64,000 bases of DNA from Hydrangea macrophylla (lineage: Eukaryota > Streptophyta > Magnoliopsida > Cornales > Hydrangeaceae): assembly GCA_033977485.1 (NCBI GenBank), contig CM066982.1, positions 14,065,218 through 14,129,217 on the forward strand, in the 5' to 3' direction. Of this stretch, positions 43,784 to 54,475 are shown piece after piece (the stretch's first letter is position 1; each line of letters begins with the position of its first letter). Below the pieces are notes generated by a model. That model searched no databases. It was not told where the DNA came from and worked only from the letters and a program-made list of their open reading frames with translations. The translations under genes and the position numbers were made by a program.

Positions 43784-44758
43784 TTAATCAAGATTTTTAT
43801 CATAAAGTAATAACCGAAATTTTTGAGGATCTTCCCAATAAAATAATTTAATAGTGAGAAGAACGTTGGGATCCTCATAAAAATGCAACTCCCCCCAACT
43901 AATGTCAGGCTCAAGGTCAGAGGAGATGATGCAAAACCTATGGCCTCCAAATTTATTGGAGACAATTATAAGAGGTATACCACACTTTTTAAGAATTACA
44001 AGCACGAAACGATCGTTGGTGTTTGTATTTCTTATAACGGCCTCTATTTTAATACTAGGAGGTGGCCACGGTTTGATAAAAGGTGTAGGGTCTAAGTGAT
44101 GTTCTAATGAAGCTTTACTACCCTCCTCTTGTTCTAGAACAGAATCTATAGAAATATGATCATAGGAATTTAATTTCTGTTCTATGCACATGGTTTTGGA
44201 CTGGACTTAGATAAAGGTATCTATTTGGGCCTCTATGTCATTATCAATCAAGAAGGCTAAGCAGTCTAGAAGATTACTAGCTTCTTGTTGAAGTTTAAGA
44301 TCATCAAATGTGGGCCCAAAAGTTTCTAAGTCCTCTCTCAAAGAATTTTGAAAAATAAAATTTTGCGAAATACATGTGCTAGAATCCTTACCATCCTCTT
44401 CCACAACACATTCATTTTGTTCAATATTGGGGTACACATGATTTTCAAGCTCGGGATGAGAGCATTGATTGATAGAAAGGATGGGTGATGGGAAACTTAG
44501 TGACACCACCTCTTCGGCCGAAAGAGGTGAGGGTTCATGAATATTGCATGAATCTAAATCAAATTTAGAATTTTTAATAACGTCCTCCCTAGGGTCACTA
44601 TCAAAGGTAGGGGTAGTGTCAACAGGGGACTCATCATTTCCTAATTGCGTGCAGTCACCTAAACTCTCCTTATCTGTAAAAACCTCATTCTCATCTGTGT
44701 AACTCTCCTCACTATCTATGTCATCTATTGAGGTCCTCTGGACAAATGAATTGTGCAA
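43784..44758 (-). CDS. Acidic ORF of the 7.1-kb element, one internal stop
   Basis: Two open pieces, 44207-44758 (183 codons from ATG 44758) and 43784-44191, share one frame and are separated by a single TAA at about 44207. The first piece is acidic and low in complexity (DDIDSEESYTDENE; LGNDESPVDTTPTFDSD), the second mixed (KPWPPPSIKIE; ISWGELHFYEDPN). The proline phrase recalls the linker before RT in Athila polyproteins, but no enzyme motif follows. I do not recognise the family. It may be a helper-type gag extension or a structural protein of a non-autonomous retroelement. The stop and the frame change from the preceding ORF suggest decay of what was one polypeptide. Confidence 0.5.
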
Positions 44759-44955
44759 CTTTATCCAGGCAATGAAGGAGTTGATGTTTAGGGTTGTATA
44801 TTGAGGAGAAGATGGTTCTACAACTTCATGCTCAATGGTTTGGTTTGGAGTTCTTGTTGGGTTATCACTTTCTCGAGTGAGTTGTTAACCTCATTCGGTA
44901 TAGACCTATCATTGTCCTCCAAGTCTATTCCATTATTAGTGTATTGAAATTTCGG

Positions 44956-45486
44956 TTATAGTGTTGAAGGACTAGTATAGTCTTCTAAAGGATGGCTAGC
45001 ATATGCTTGTTGATATCTAGTTTCTAATTTATCAAGTGCACTATCTAGCCTTTTCATTTCACTAAGCATCAATTTTAACATACCTTTATCCTCAACTTGG
45101 TTATTCTCCTCATTATTACTATATGAAGTTTTGCCCCATTGTGGTTGATAGTAATTCCCATCCCATTGTGTTCGTGGACAAGCCTCACCAAAGGGAAAAT
45201 CTTGGTGCGTTTGGTAATCGTGGGAGCTAATACTATATCCTACATTATCATTTTGGTTATATCCCCATTGCGATTGATAGAACTCTTCATGTGGAGGTTC
45301 TTGATGCGTTAGATAATACGGGGGACTACCACTATTGTTTTTCCATTGTGGTGGTTGGTAGCACTCAGGTTGATAATCTGCGTCATATGTGAGTGCTTGC
45401 CAACTCAGGGGATAACTATTTTGATTTCCAAGTGTGTACCTATTATTGGTGCTTGTGTTGTATGGAGGGTAATATGGATAAGACAT
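44956..45486 (-). CDS. Tyr/Gln-rich gag-like ORF of the 7.1-kb element
   Basis: 176 codons from ATG 45486, about 190 nt after the 5' LTR and 150 nt after the primer site, which is where gag should begin. The product starts MSYPYYPPYNTSTNNRYTLG and contains five imperfect Y-Q-x-x-Q-W repeats (YQPPQW, YQSQWGY, YYQPQWG). It ends in a short coiled-coil-like part (MLKLMLSEMKRLDSALDKLE). Tyr/Gln/Asn repeats with Trp resemble the region after capsid in some Athila gags, but the capsid landmarks are missing. The composition suggests a disordered, self-associating or RNA-binding protein. Function unknown. Confidence 0.55.
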   Translation of the reverse strand: MSYPYYPPYNTSTNNRYTLGNQNSYPLSWQALTYDADYQPECYQPPQWKNNSGSPPYYLTHQEPPHEEFYQSQWGYNQNDNVGYSISSHDYQTHQDFPFGEACPRTQWDGNYYQPQWGKTSYSNNEENNQVEDKGMLKLMLSEMKRLDSALDKLETRYQQAYASHPLEDYTSPSTL

Positions 45487-45644
45487 GTTTATCCAAAATT
45501 TTTAGACAATAAAATTTTCATTTATTTACTTGTGAGAGAAAAAGTCCCAAGTTTTTATTATTAATATTATTTTTTTTCTTAATTTTTTTTTTTTTTTTGA
45601 AAAGTAAGAAAAAATTGAAAATAACTTGGTATAATCCTAACCTA

Positions 45645-45672
45645 GTTGCCTTCCCCAGCAACGACGCCAAAA
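45645..45672 (-). other. Primer-binding site region
   Basis: The minus strand reads TTTTGGCGTCGTTGCTGGGG, 3-4 nt after the 5' LTR. Close to the Athila/Tat TGGCGCCGTTGCCGGGG. Confidence 0.7.
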
Positions 45673-45675
45673 ACT

Positions 45676-47305
45676 TGACACGACTAAAAAGTTGTGCGCT
45701 CTTGTGCAACACCCAAGTGCAGGTGATCATGCAAGTAATATAGTACTGGAAGTCCAGGTCGATCCCATAGGGAAGGAATAGGAAGAAAATCTACTAAGTT
45801 ACAACCTAAAGAAAAGAAAATAAAAATGAAGGGTTGGAGGTTCTAACGAATCCTACTTAATTGAATTAAACTAAATAATAAACTAAACATATAGAAACAT
45901 AACTAATTAAATAAATAAACTAAAGGTGTTGGAAATACGAGAATCCACATTGATCCTAACCATCTACCATGCATACTCATTAATGTTCTATGGAGTTCAT
46001 TCCTCTTCAGTATTCCGTATTTTTCTAAAGGTAAAGAATCAATAGCCCTTTCATGACCGAGACTACATCATCACAGTTGATTTAAAATACTTGGAAGACA
46101 GTTTAAAACAATGGTTATTGCTTGCACACTCAATGGTGTTAGCATTCAAAGTGGTTTTCAAAAGTCATTGAAGAAAATAGCCTTAAGGCTTCAAGTTCTA
46201 AAAACTGTTGTGACAAACTGAGCTTATAGGGACAATTTGATGACAGATTTCTAAAACAGAAAGTCATGAAATACTTAAAAGAATCATCTCAGGAATTAAC
46301 ATGTTCGATCGATCGAAGCGCTCTCGGTCGATCGGACAACATCATCCTTCAATCGATTGAAATGTCTTCGATCGCTTGACTATGGCTCTGGTTCGATCGA
46401 TCGAAATGTCTTCAATTGATCGAGCCCAAGGTTTCTAAAGATTGCATGGAAGAGGTTGGGAATCAATGTCTCATCACATATTCCCAACGTCTAAACTACG
46501 AAAACATAATAAAACTAGTGCAGAAACAGTAACCTAAAGTAATCATAGCATATAAACTAATAACAATCAAATAACAAGGATTGAAAAGGAAAACCTGGAT
46601 ATAATCTGAAATAAACTTGAAATAAACATGAAATCCATTTGAATCTTCAATAATCTTAAATATATTAATGAAAAAGAGGAAGAAAAAGATGAATCTAACC
46701 TAATCTACTCCTAATCTAACCCTAAAACTAGCCTAAACTGTTGTTTTCTGCGTTCTGGAGCGTCCTCCCTTCGTCTGGCGTCAAAACGACTTATATATAG
46801 GGTTCCTGCAGAGTCTACGCAACTTTTGGGTGAATATGAAGTTCAATCAACCAAGCTTAGTTCGATCGATCGAAGGTTCGATCGATTGAACTCTCCTCAA
46901 TTGATTGAACTCTCTGATTTTGACAACTCTGCGCACCGATGGGAGAATGACCATAACGTTTTACTCGGACCTTGACCTTTCGTTTGCGGCCACGCGACCG
47001 TAACTCAAATATGTACATTTTGTATTTCTAAGAAATTATTCCAAATCTGAAGTCTTCATTGTCAAAATTGGCGTTTTCTCAGCTGCTTCTGTTGTTCTCT
47101 TCACCATAATCACTTGTCTTTAGCTTCACTTCATTGATTTACATTCTAATACCTATAAAACAACTCATAAACATATGTTTTATCATTAACATAATAAAAA
47201 GAACATTGTTATTAGAATGCACCTAAATGTAGGGATTTTGGGGATAAAAGTATGCATAAAGAACCATGTAATACGCTATGAACATGCACTTTTCACCTCG
47301 AATCA
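45676..47305 (-). repeat. 5' LTR of the 7.1-kb element
   Basis: 1630 bp. It is about 30 bp longer than the 3' LTR because the dyad block at 46841-46912 holds two extra GATCGATTGAAC-type units. TATA-like box CTATATATAAG (minus) at about 46791-46801. Confidence 0.9.
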
Positions 47306-47310
47306 TATGT

Positions 47311-47523
47311 GATTCTCTTTTTTTGTTTCCTTCAAATTCATCCAATTTTCAATTTGAATTTTGAAAAAACCCACAATTCCCATCGTGATCCTCGAAGCTG
47401 AAGAAGATGGTGTCCACTGGTTTTTGTGATAAACCAGGTAGGTGTGGGTGAAATGGCACATTTAAGAAGCAAATGATATAGTGCAAGTGCAGGAGGCTGA
47501 GGGGTAGTTTGGGCCTATTTTTT
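47311..47523. other. Host DNA between elements
   Basis: Short. See the note on reading-frame continuity with 40078-40200. Confidence 0.4.
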
Positions 47524-49695
47524 TGTCATGCCCCAGAACTGCACATACGATTCTAGGACACGTGGCACGCCTCCAAGGCTCCTATCATTCCCCTAAAGAT
47601 CCATTATTAAATTTAAAATCAGAGTTATAAACATTCATCCACTCTTAAAACACTTTTGAAAAAAAATTAATTTGAAGCAGGGTATCAAGTCGACTGATCG
47701 GGGACCCGGTCGACTGGACATGCAAATTGCCAAGAGCTTAATTCTGAGATCCAACTGGTCCAGTCGAATGAGTGGTCCGGTCGACTGAGAAATTTGTGGT
47801 CCGATCGACTGGACCCGAGGTCCAGTCGACTGAACACCCAACTCCAGAAATCTTCCATTATGCTACACGATCCAGTCGACTAGGTCGCGTCTCCGGTCGA
47901 CTGGATGTACAGCAGAATACAAAATCTGCATCAATCCCCTATTTACTCTTGAAAAACCAAACCATAAATATATATACCACACTTGATAAAACAACTCAAA
48001 TCTAACACCCACAACTTGTAGAAATAAAGAACAACCATTTTATAACCCCTACAAGTTACTCAATCAAGATTATTACAAGATTTAAACCCAGATAAGAAAC
48101 CGGTGAAACATAGAACAAGTTCCACTTATAGTACTAAAACTTACAAAGTTTAGAACCAAACCACCATTCAGCTTGTCAAAACATAGATTCAAAGTTAATG
48201 TCTACAAGCACCCTCCAAAACCAACTATTTTACCATATTACAAGTCCTTAGCTTAAAACATAAAATAAACCATGTATTCACAACCATTCCCAAAATCCCA
48301 CGTTCCTTGCCCAATTCCATTTCTTCATTCTTTGGCCGATTTGCCCTTGTCACCTACAATGGTTATTCAATAACCACTACACTATCTCAGCTATATGCTG
48401 GTGAATGCCAACAATTATAAACATGAATAATAGACATGCTCAATTACATCTTTTCTACACATCACTATGGTCTTCGAGAGTGCAAGTACCAACCACCATT
48501 TCACGTTAGCCCGTGACTACTCCATTAGTCCGCGTGACTAACCGAGACCCATGCCTCTTTTCGTCAGACGTGCAACCTCATGGCCATTAAGGCACCTAGT
48601 CACATTTTCGATGGCAAGTGCAAGTTCTTCTTCGACCCACATTAACAACTCAACATGCTCATATAATAATTTCACCGTGCAATTGGCAAACATATGGGTC
48701 TTATTAACCCTATGGGTTTGCCCACTAGTAACTAAACATGCTAATTTATATAAAAAGACATACTAAGCATCACAGAGATAATCTCAAGCAAGGAATTATC
48801 CAATTTCCATAATTATTGCCACTCACCTCAAGGGTTTCGCTCCTATTTGCAGAATTCAGATCCTAACGAATGGCAGGTGCAATTCCTATATACAAATTAC
48901 AAATTATGAGCTAAACTCCCAAATTGGGACGCAAAAAAACTATCATAGAATTTAACCAAATTGGTACTAACGCGTTAGACTCACCTCAAGGAGTCCAAAT
49001 ATGTAGCTTGTTTTGCAATTGGAAGTTGTTAAGTGCGTCAAAAGCGTCGTCGTCGAGACCGTCGACATTTCCTACCAAATTCTTGTCTCTGGCTATGATC
49101 TAACCAAAGCTAAAGAGGTTGATGACTCTTGATGAGTCATTCGCCATGTATCGTGTGGCATGTGAGCCACGTTTTTATAGTTTTTATGTTTGCCTCCCCC
49201 AATTTCTTCAGTTTTTCATTTATACCCCTACTAATTAATAAAACTTATTAAAACTATCATAAACTTAAATGGATGTTTGTCTATGTCACGTATGGGTCCC
49301 ATAAGTGGTCCCACAAAATTTATGAAGTTGCCAATTGACCTACTAATTATGCAATGTGTCCAGTTCGTCCTCACAAAGGCATGCCTAACGGACCATATAA
49401 ATGGTCTCTAACAATTAACATGCTATAAAATCAACATATTAAAATATTCACATATGTCTTAATAAAAAATTAAGCACATAAGGGTTATTTTCCATATTTG
49501 TCCCATCACACGGGGACCTATCATAGCTGTCCCAAACTGGGACTGCCACTTGGCCTATCTCTGGGTTCCAAACTGGACACCCCTAATCATTTTAGTGAGT
49601 TAAAACTCACTTAACACAGGTAATCATATCATTAATAAAATATTAATACCCATGCTGAAAGCAATTAAATTCTTCCCACGGGAGCGGGTGTTACA
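47524..49695 (-). mobile_element. Solo LTR, chromovirus-like
   Basis: On the minus strand it starts TGTAACACCCGCTCCCG and ends TGGGGCATGACA (2172 bp), the terminal pattern of Tekay-type LTRs. It is flanked on both sides by T runs (TTTTT), consistent with a TSD but not diagnostic. No interior or partner LTR. Confidence 0.75.
47688..47906 (-). repeat. GTCGAC dyad block in the solo LTR
   Basis: Eight copies of CCAGTCGACTGG-like words, six with exact GTCGAC. A TATA-like run lies just to the right (about 47966-47976), so relative to minus-strand transcription this block is downstream of TATA. Confidence 0.85.
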
Positions 49696-49998
49696 TTTTT
49701 TTTGTGGACCTTTCTCTAAAATGTTACATGGGCTGGAAACTTAGACTAAAATGGATTTTATACTACTTAACTCTCTTTTTTTTGGCGTAAGCAAAATCAT
49801 TGATGTACTCATTAATTTATGAAGTTTCGAAGACTTTCTCTCTCTTCGATGACTATCTATTTGCTCGACGTAAGATCAGAGTTCCGGTGGACTGTTCATT
49901 CCGACGCACACTAGCGCCCTGGTAATTCCCTTCCAAATTTTCTATCTCCACTTCGCTGCTCTTTTATTTTTTCCCAATTACATAAATTGGAATACAAG
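49696..49998. other. Host DNA, no gene seen
   Basis: About 300 bp of AT-rich sequence between two solo LTRs. Confidence 0.5.
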
Positions 49999-51544
49999 TG
50001 TAGACACCCTATTTTGACCTGCCAAAAAAGAAATAATTGTCGCAGGGGGCCTACTGGGCACATAAATCGAGAAAAGAGCTCCAGAGTCCAAATAGGGATC
50101 CCAGAGGTCAAATCAAAGTCAATACGGAGCCCATAGATCATCAACCAGAAGTCCCAGAGTCTGGGATCATTCGAGTATGATAATTGGCGCCGTTTTCAAC
50201 CAGAATCGAAGTTCGGCACGAAATTCAAAACCAGAATCAAGTTCGAGACAACCGAAGGTTAAATTCGATTACATCAGGGCAAAGCAAGAATCAATACCAC
50301 CCACAGGACTTCAAATTATCAAATTCTGATAACCGACAGAGGATCGGGCTCCGATCGAAGTTTCGGCGTACCGAAATTGAGGAAAAAGGACATGATCGTA
50401 AATCTAGGACCACCAGAGGTCTAACGGGACATGAATGACTGAAATACAGAGAAAAAAAGATATCCTACAACTTGAATCAGTCCAATCGGACAATTAGAGA
50501 AGAAACGACGTTCGATCGAAATTTCAAAGCTCAATCGGAAAGACAAGGGCAAAACGGTCATTTCTAACGTCAGAGAATCTCAATCGAACCGTACCTATTC
50601 AAACATAACATCGATACGATCGCAGATCATCTTGAGTCAAGAAGATCAACAGTCAAAGTTTAGATGGTCTGGATCGAACATTGATAGTCTGGAGGAAAAC
50701 AGAGTCGCTTTCAAGTTTCATACAAGTTCCGATTCGGCCATATAGATTTAAAGAGGACATTAAACCAAATTTGGATCTTTTTGAATCATCCGAATCAGAC
50801 TTCCTGATAAAAAAATATCATCAATCAAAGCTTTAAATCAATCGACGGTCCCGATCGAAATGTTGCAACCTACTTCTTTGCGTTCCACCCACATGGGATC
50901 AAAACCCATTTAGGGTTCCCAACTCTTTCTATAAATAGAAAGCTCACTCCCATACGCAGCCAGAAAGAAGAGAAAGACAACCTCCCTCATTTTAAGGCCC
51001 TGTTTGGTTCAAACCAAAACTCCTCCCAACTCTTAGGCTATGTTTGGTTATTGACCAAACACACCTATATCATCACTACCACACCACCATTGTCTCTCCC
51101 ACTAGAAACCCATCACCACCACTCCTTTACCTAGCTCCCTTCAAAAAACCAGACCCTGAAACCACCCAGACAACCCAAAAACCCAACTTAAACCAAGCAA
51201 GGCCTTAGTTTCTGCCCACTTTCTTAAAATCCAACCACACAGAGCCTTAATCTTCCTTTCTTTCATCACCTTCACCACCACTGGAACCCCCTTGCTGAGG
51301 CTGAGCAAACCTAACTGGCCACATGTCCAAAACTATCCCACAAAAGTGACACGCGCTGTCCAAACGTTCCACGCGCCGCCGCTGAGCAGATGGGGCACTG
51401 ACTAACTTTCCAGCCATATTCATCAGAGGCCATCACCACCACCATCATCGTCTCCTCCAGACGATCCAAACCCCGGTGGCCCGGCCTTCGACGACCACCG
51501 GAGAAGCACTCACGCACCATACTCGCCACTGCACAGCATCCTAC

Positions 51545-52100
51545 CATGCCCACACGTGGCTACACTGTCAGCGCTGACACACTTGTTGACCCATTAATCA
51601 TATGCCACCACGTATCAATGAATGACCAGTCAGCAGCCTAGTCAGCCAGCAACGTCAGCGCTAAGTCAATACAGACCATCGAATCATAGGATGACACGTG
51701 GAAGATGACCGCCACATGTACTACCACGTGTCTGGCCACGTCAATGCCAACTTAGGTTTGACCAGCCAATCATAATTTGCCATGTGTCAAACAATACCAC
51801 GTCATCAGGCCACGTGGACTGCCATGTCACTACCACATCAGCATTGTCCACTCAATTAGAAGCCATCACATTGCATTTCCTACCACGTCAACTACCACGT
51901 GGAACTCCACATCTTCTGCCATATCACTACAATGTCTCAATGACCAACCAATCAGAAGCTGCCACGTGGCACTGTCTGCCACGTCATACGCCAAGTTATT
52001 AATCCAGTGAGCTGCCACATCATTCGTCCAGTCAGATTTAACCAGCCAACCAGGGAAAGCCACATGGCGATGACTGCCATGTGGCTACTGACGTGGCACC
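51545..52100 (+). repeat. CCACGTGG/CCACGTCA-rich block
   Basis: Six CACGTG (G-box) words and five CCACGTCA or TGACGTGG words, interleaved with CCAATCAGAA phrases, in about 550 bp. CACGTG is the binding core of plant bZIP and bHLH factors. Confidence 0.8.
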
Positions 52101-52561
52101 CTAGATCTACTTTCAGTTTTCCCTAATTTTTTCCACTTTAGGTCCGGATTTTGACGAACGGACACTTGTTCTTAGCTAATTTGGCTGATCCGGGCACGCC
52201 GATGACCTCAAATTTGGCCAAATCCAACCTTCAAGGAATGTTTGGCTTTCTATAAGCCCATTCAGGCTGTTCCAGCCAGTCTTCGACCCCCGTGGGGCCC
52301 ACTCAGTAGCCCGGACCCATTTCAGCCCAATTTATGGCTTTTCTGACTATTTTGGCATTTTTGGACCCAACTATGATGCCCGTTCAAGTCGATTTCGTGT
52401 CAAAATACCACTTGGGCCTCTCGGTTTATTTTCTGCAACGTTCCTCAGAATTCTTTCATTCTTTCTAACACCGATTGGGGTTTGATACCCACCTCTGCGC
52501 AGGGATGACCTCCCTAGACGTAACAAGCTCATCGTCCTGCTCTATCACCAAATGCCCCATT

Positions 52562-53566
52562 TGGGCACCGACCCATACTTTTGGTACACATTTTTTAAAG
52601 CACGGGGCACTAACCTTTACTTCCTGTACATTTTTTACTAAACCTTTGGACATCGACCCATACTTCCGGCACACTTTTTATACTACTGGGCACTGACCCT
52701 TACTTCCGGAGTGCTTTTTCACCGCACTGGGCACCGACTCGTACTTCTGGCACTTTTTCAATCACTGACCATCAACCGGTACTTCTGGAAAACTTTTTAC
52801 CTCACTAGGCACCAACCCATACTTCCGGTACATGTTTTTTAAAGCACTGGGCACCGACCCTTACTTCCGGTATGTTTTTTTCTAAACATTTGGGCACCGA
52901 CCCATGCTTCTGGCACACTTTTTATACTACTGGGCACCGACCCCTACTTCAGGCACCTTTTTCAACTCATAGGGCACCGACCCTTACTTTCGGTGCACTT
53001 TTCAATCATTGGGCACCGACCCGTATGGCTGGTAGAACTTTTCTAAACCACAGGGCACCTACCCATACTTCCGGTACATGTTTTTCCAAAATCATTGGAC
53101 ACCGACCCTTACTTCCGGTACTTTCTCAAATCACTGGGCACTGGCCCTTACTTCCGGCACTTTCTCAGATCACTGGGCACCGACCCATACTTGTGGTACA
53201 CGTTTTTTAAAGCATTGGGCACAAACCCTTACTTCCGGTATGTTTTTTTAAACCTTTGGGCACCGACCCCTACCTCGGACACCTTTTTCAACACACAGTG
53301 CACCGACCCTTACTTTTGGTATACTTTTCACTCACTGGGCACCGACCCGTACTGTTGGTAGAACTTTCTAAACCACTAGGCACCGGCCCATACTTTCGGT
53401 ACACATTTTCCAAAATCACTGGGCACTGACCCTTACTTCTGGCATTTTCTTAAATCACTGGGCACCGACCCTTACTTCTGGCACTTTCTCAATTCACTGG
53501 GCACCGACCTTTATTTCTGGCACACTTTTTTTACTCATTGGGCACCGACCCTCACTTCCGGCTCAT
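52562..53566 (+). repeat. 25-unit minisatellite, about 40-bp unit
   Basis: GGGCACCGACCCTTACTTCC, then GG and a T-rich spacer, repeats 25 times with variation. The spacers recur in the same order about 370 bp apart (TTTTTTAAAGCA at about 52835 and about 53205), so a higher-order repeat is present. Open frames here are artefacts of the array. Confidence 0.9.
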
Positions 53567-53801
53567 AAAACAAAAAGATAAAAAATCATAAAAGCAAGAA
53601 AAATACAAAAAAAAAATCATCGTATGGTCGACCTACTCAGACTTTTACTCAAAACACTTTCTCGTATCTCACTATTTTACCATACAAGTTAAAGTTCCTA
53701 GCTACACCGACTTTACTCAAAACATTATTTTACACACTCACGCTCTAGATCGACGAAACACTCACACACATACACAACACAGAATTACTTACAACATGAT
53801 T

Positions 53802-54066
53802 CTCGTGTCGAGATACGTATGCAACCCTTACTTAGGTGCGGCCATAACTATTATCCTTCGCATATCTCATGTCGAGATACGTATGTGACCCCTATTAGGG
53901 ACACAACCATTCACCTCTTAATATATCTCGAGTCGAGGTACGTAATCGGCAACCGCGTGTCACGGATGCTAGAGTTCATTTCTTATACTTTCTCACATTC
54001 TAAATATCTTTTACTTATCTCGAGTCGAGATACATATATCGGCGATCGTGTGTCATAGACGCTTGA
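53802..54066 (+). repeat. TCTCGAGTCGAGATACGTA repeats
   Basis: Four dispersed copies, each with a CTCGAGTCGAG inverted core. Two are followed by CGTGTGTCACGGATGCT-like phrases. Confidence 0.8.
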
Positions 54067-54475
54067 GTTTAATTTCTTGTATATATATATTCTACTTCTT
54101 ACTTATGCTCCATTATTATGAAAACCATTAAAATTGGCAACCTTGTGTCACGGATGTTCGAGGGTGCCTAACACCTTCCCTTGACATAATCGAGTCCCCG
54201 AACCCATCTCAAGAACTCTGGTTTTTGCATGGCTATTCGAGTCATACTTTTTAAGGGTCTTACTTTTTCAAAAGTCAAAGATGATTGCGTCGATTGTCTT
54301 TGCAGGGGTCCTAACTCACAAAACATGTTCAGTGGCAACTCTGAACTTTTACTTGGTCCTACTCCCACCTTCACGTACCTTCACACACCTTCTCACACTT
54401 CTTCACGGACAATCTTGACGTAAACGGCTGCGACCCTTGATGGGACCGCCCCCCACCTTCGAGGCAGGCGCGACA

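Larger units (their letters stand above)
40206..47305 (-). mobile_element. Non-autonomous Athila/Tat-like LTR element, 7.1 kb
   Basis: Two LTRs (45676-47305 as 5', 40206-41805 as 3') are nearly identical, so the insertion is young. Perfect TSD TATGT (40201-40205 and 47306-47310). The primer site lies on the minus strand just after the 5' LTR (TTTGGCGTCGTTGCTGGGGA), Athila/Tat type, and a GTTGGGGGG purine tract precedes the 3' LTR. The 3.9-kb interior encodes no recognisable protease, RT or integrase, only the frames at 43784-44758 and 44956-45486. Confidence 0.85.
49999..54475 (+). mobile_element. Solo LTR, Tat-like, 4.5 kb
   Basis: It starts TGTAGACACCCTATTTTGACC, like family A, and ends GGCAGGCGCGACA. 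Flanks ACAAG and ATAAG (4/5 TSD). The GGGTGCCTAACACCTTCCC phrase (about 54153-54180) is typical of Tat-lineage LTR 3' parts, from memory. No coding sequence. Three distinct repeat blocks lie inside. Confidence 0.7.

Noticed and set aside
52872..53361. Open frames of 88-112 codons with repeated TDPYFRY-type phrases
   Set aside because: They are translations of the 40-bp minisatellite; a unit of about 40 bp with indels keeps frames open by chance.
52562..53566. Regularly spaced repeats resembling a CRISPR array
   Set aside because: Plant nuclear context, degenerate units, T-rich related spacers and no cas genes; it is a minisatellite.
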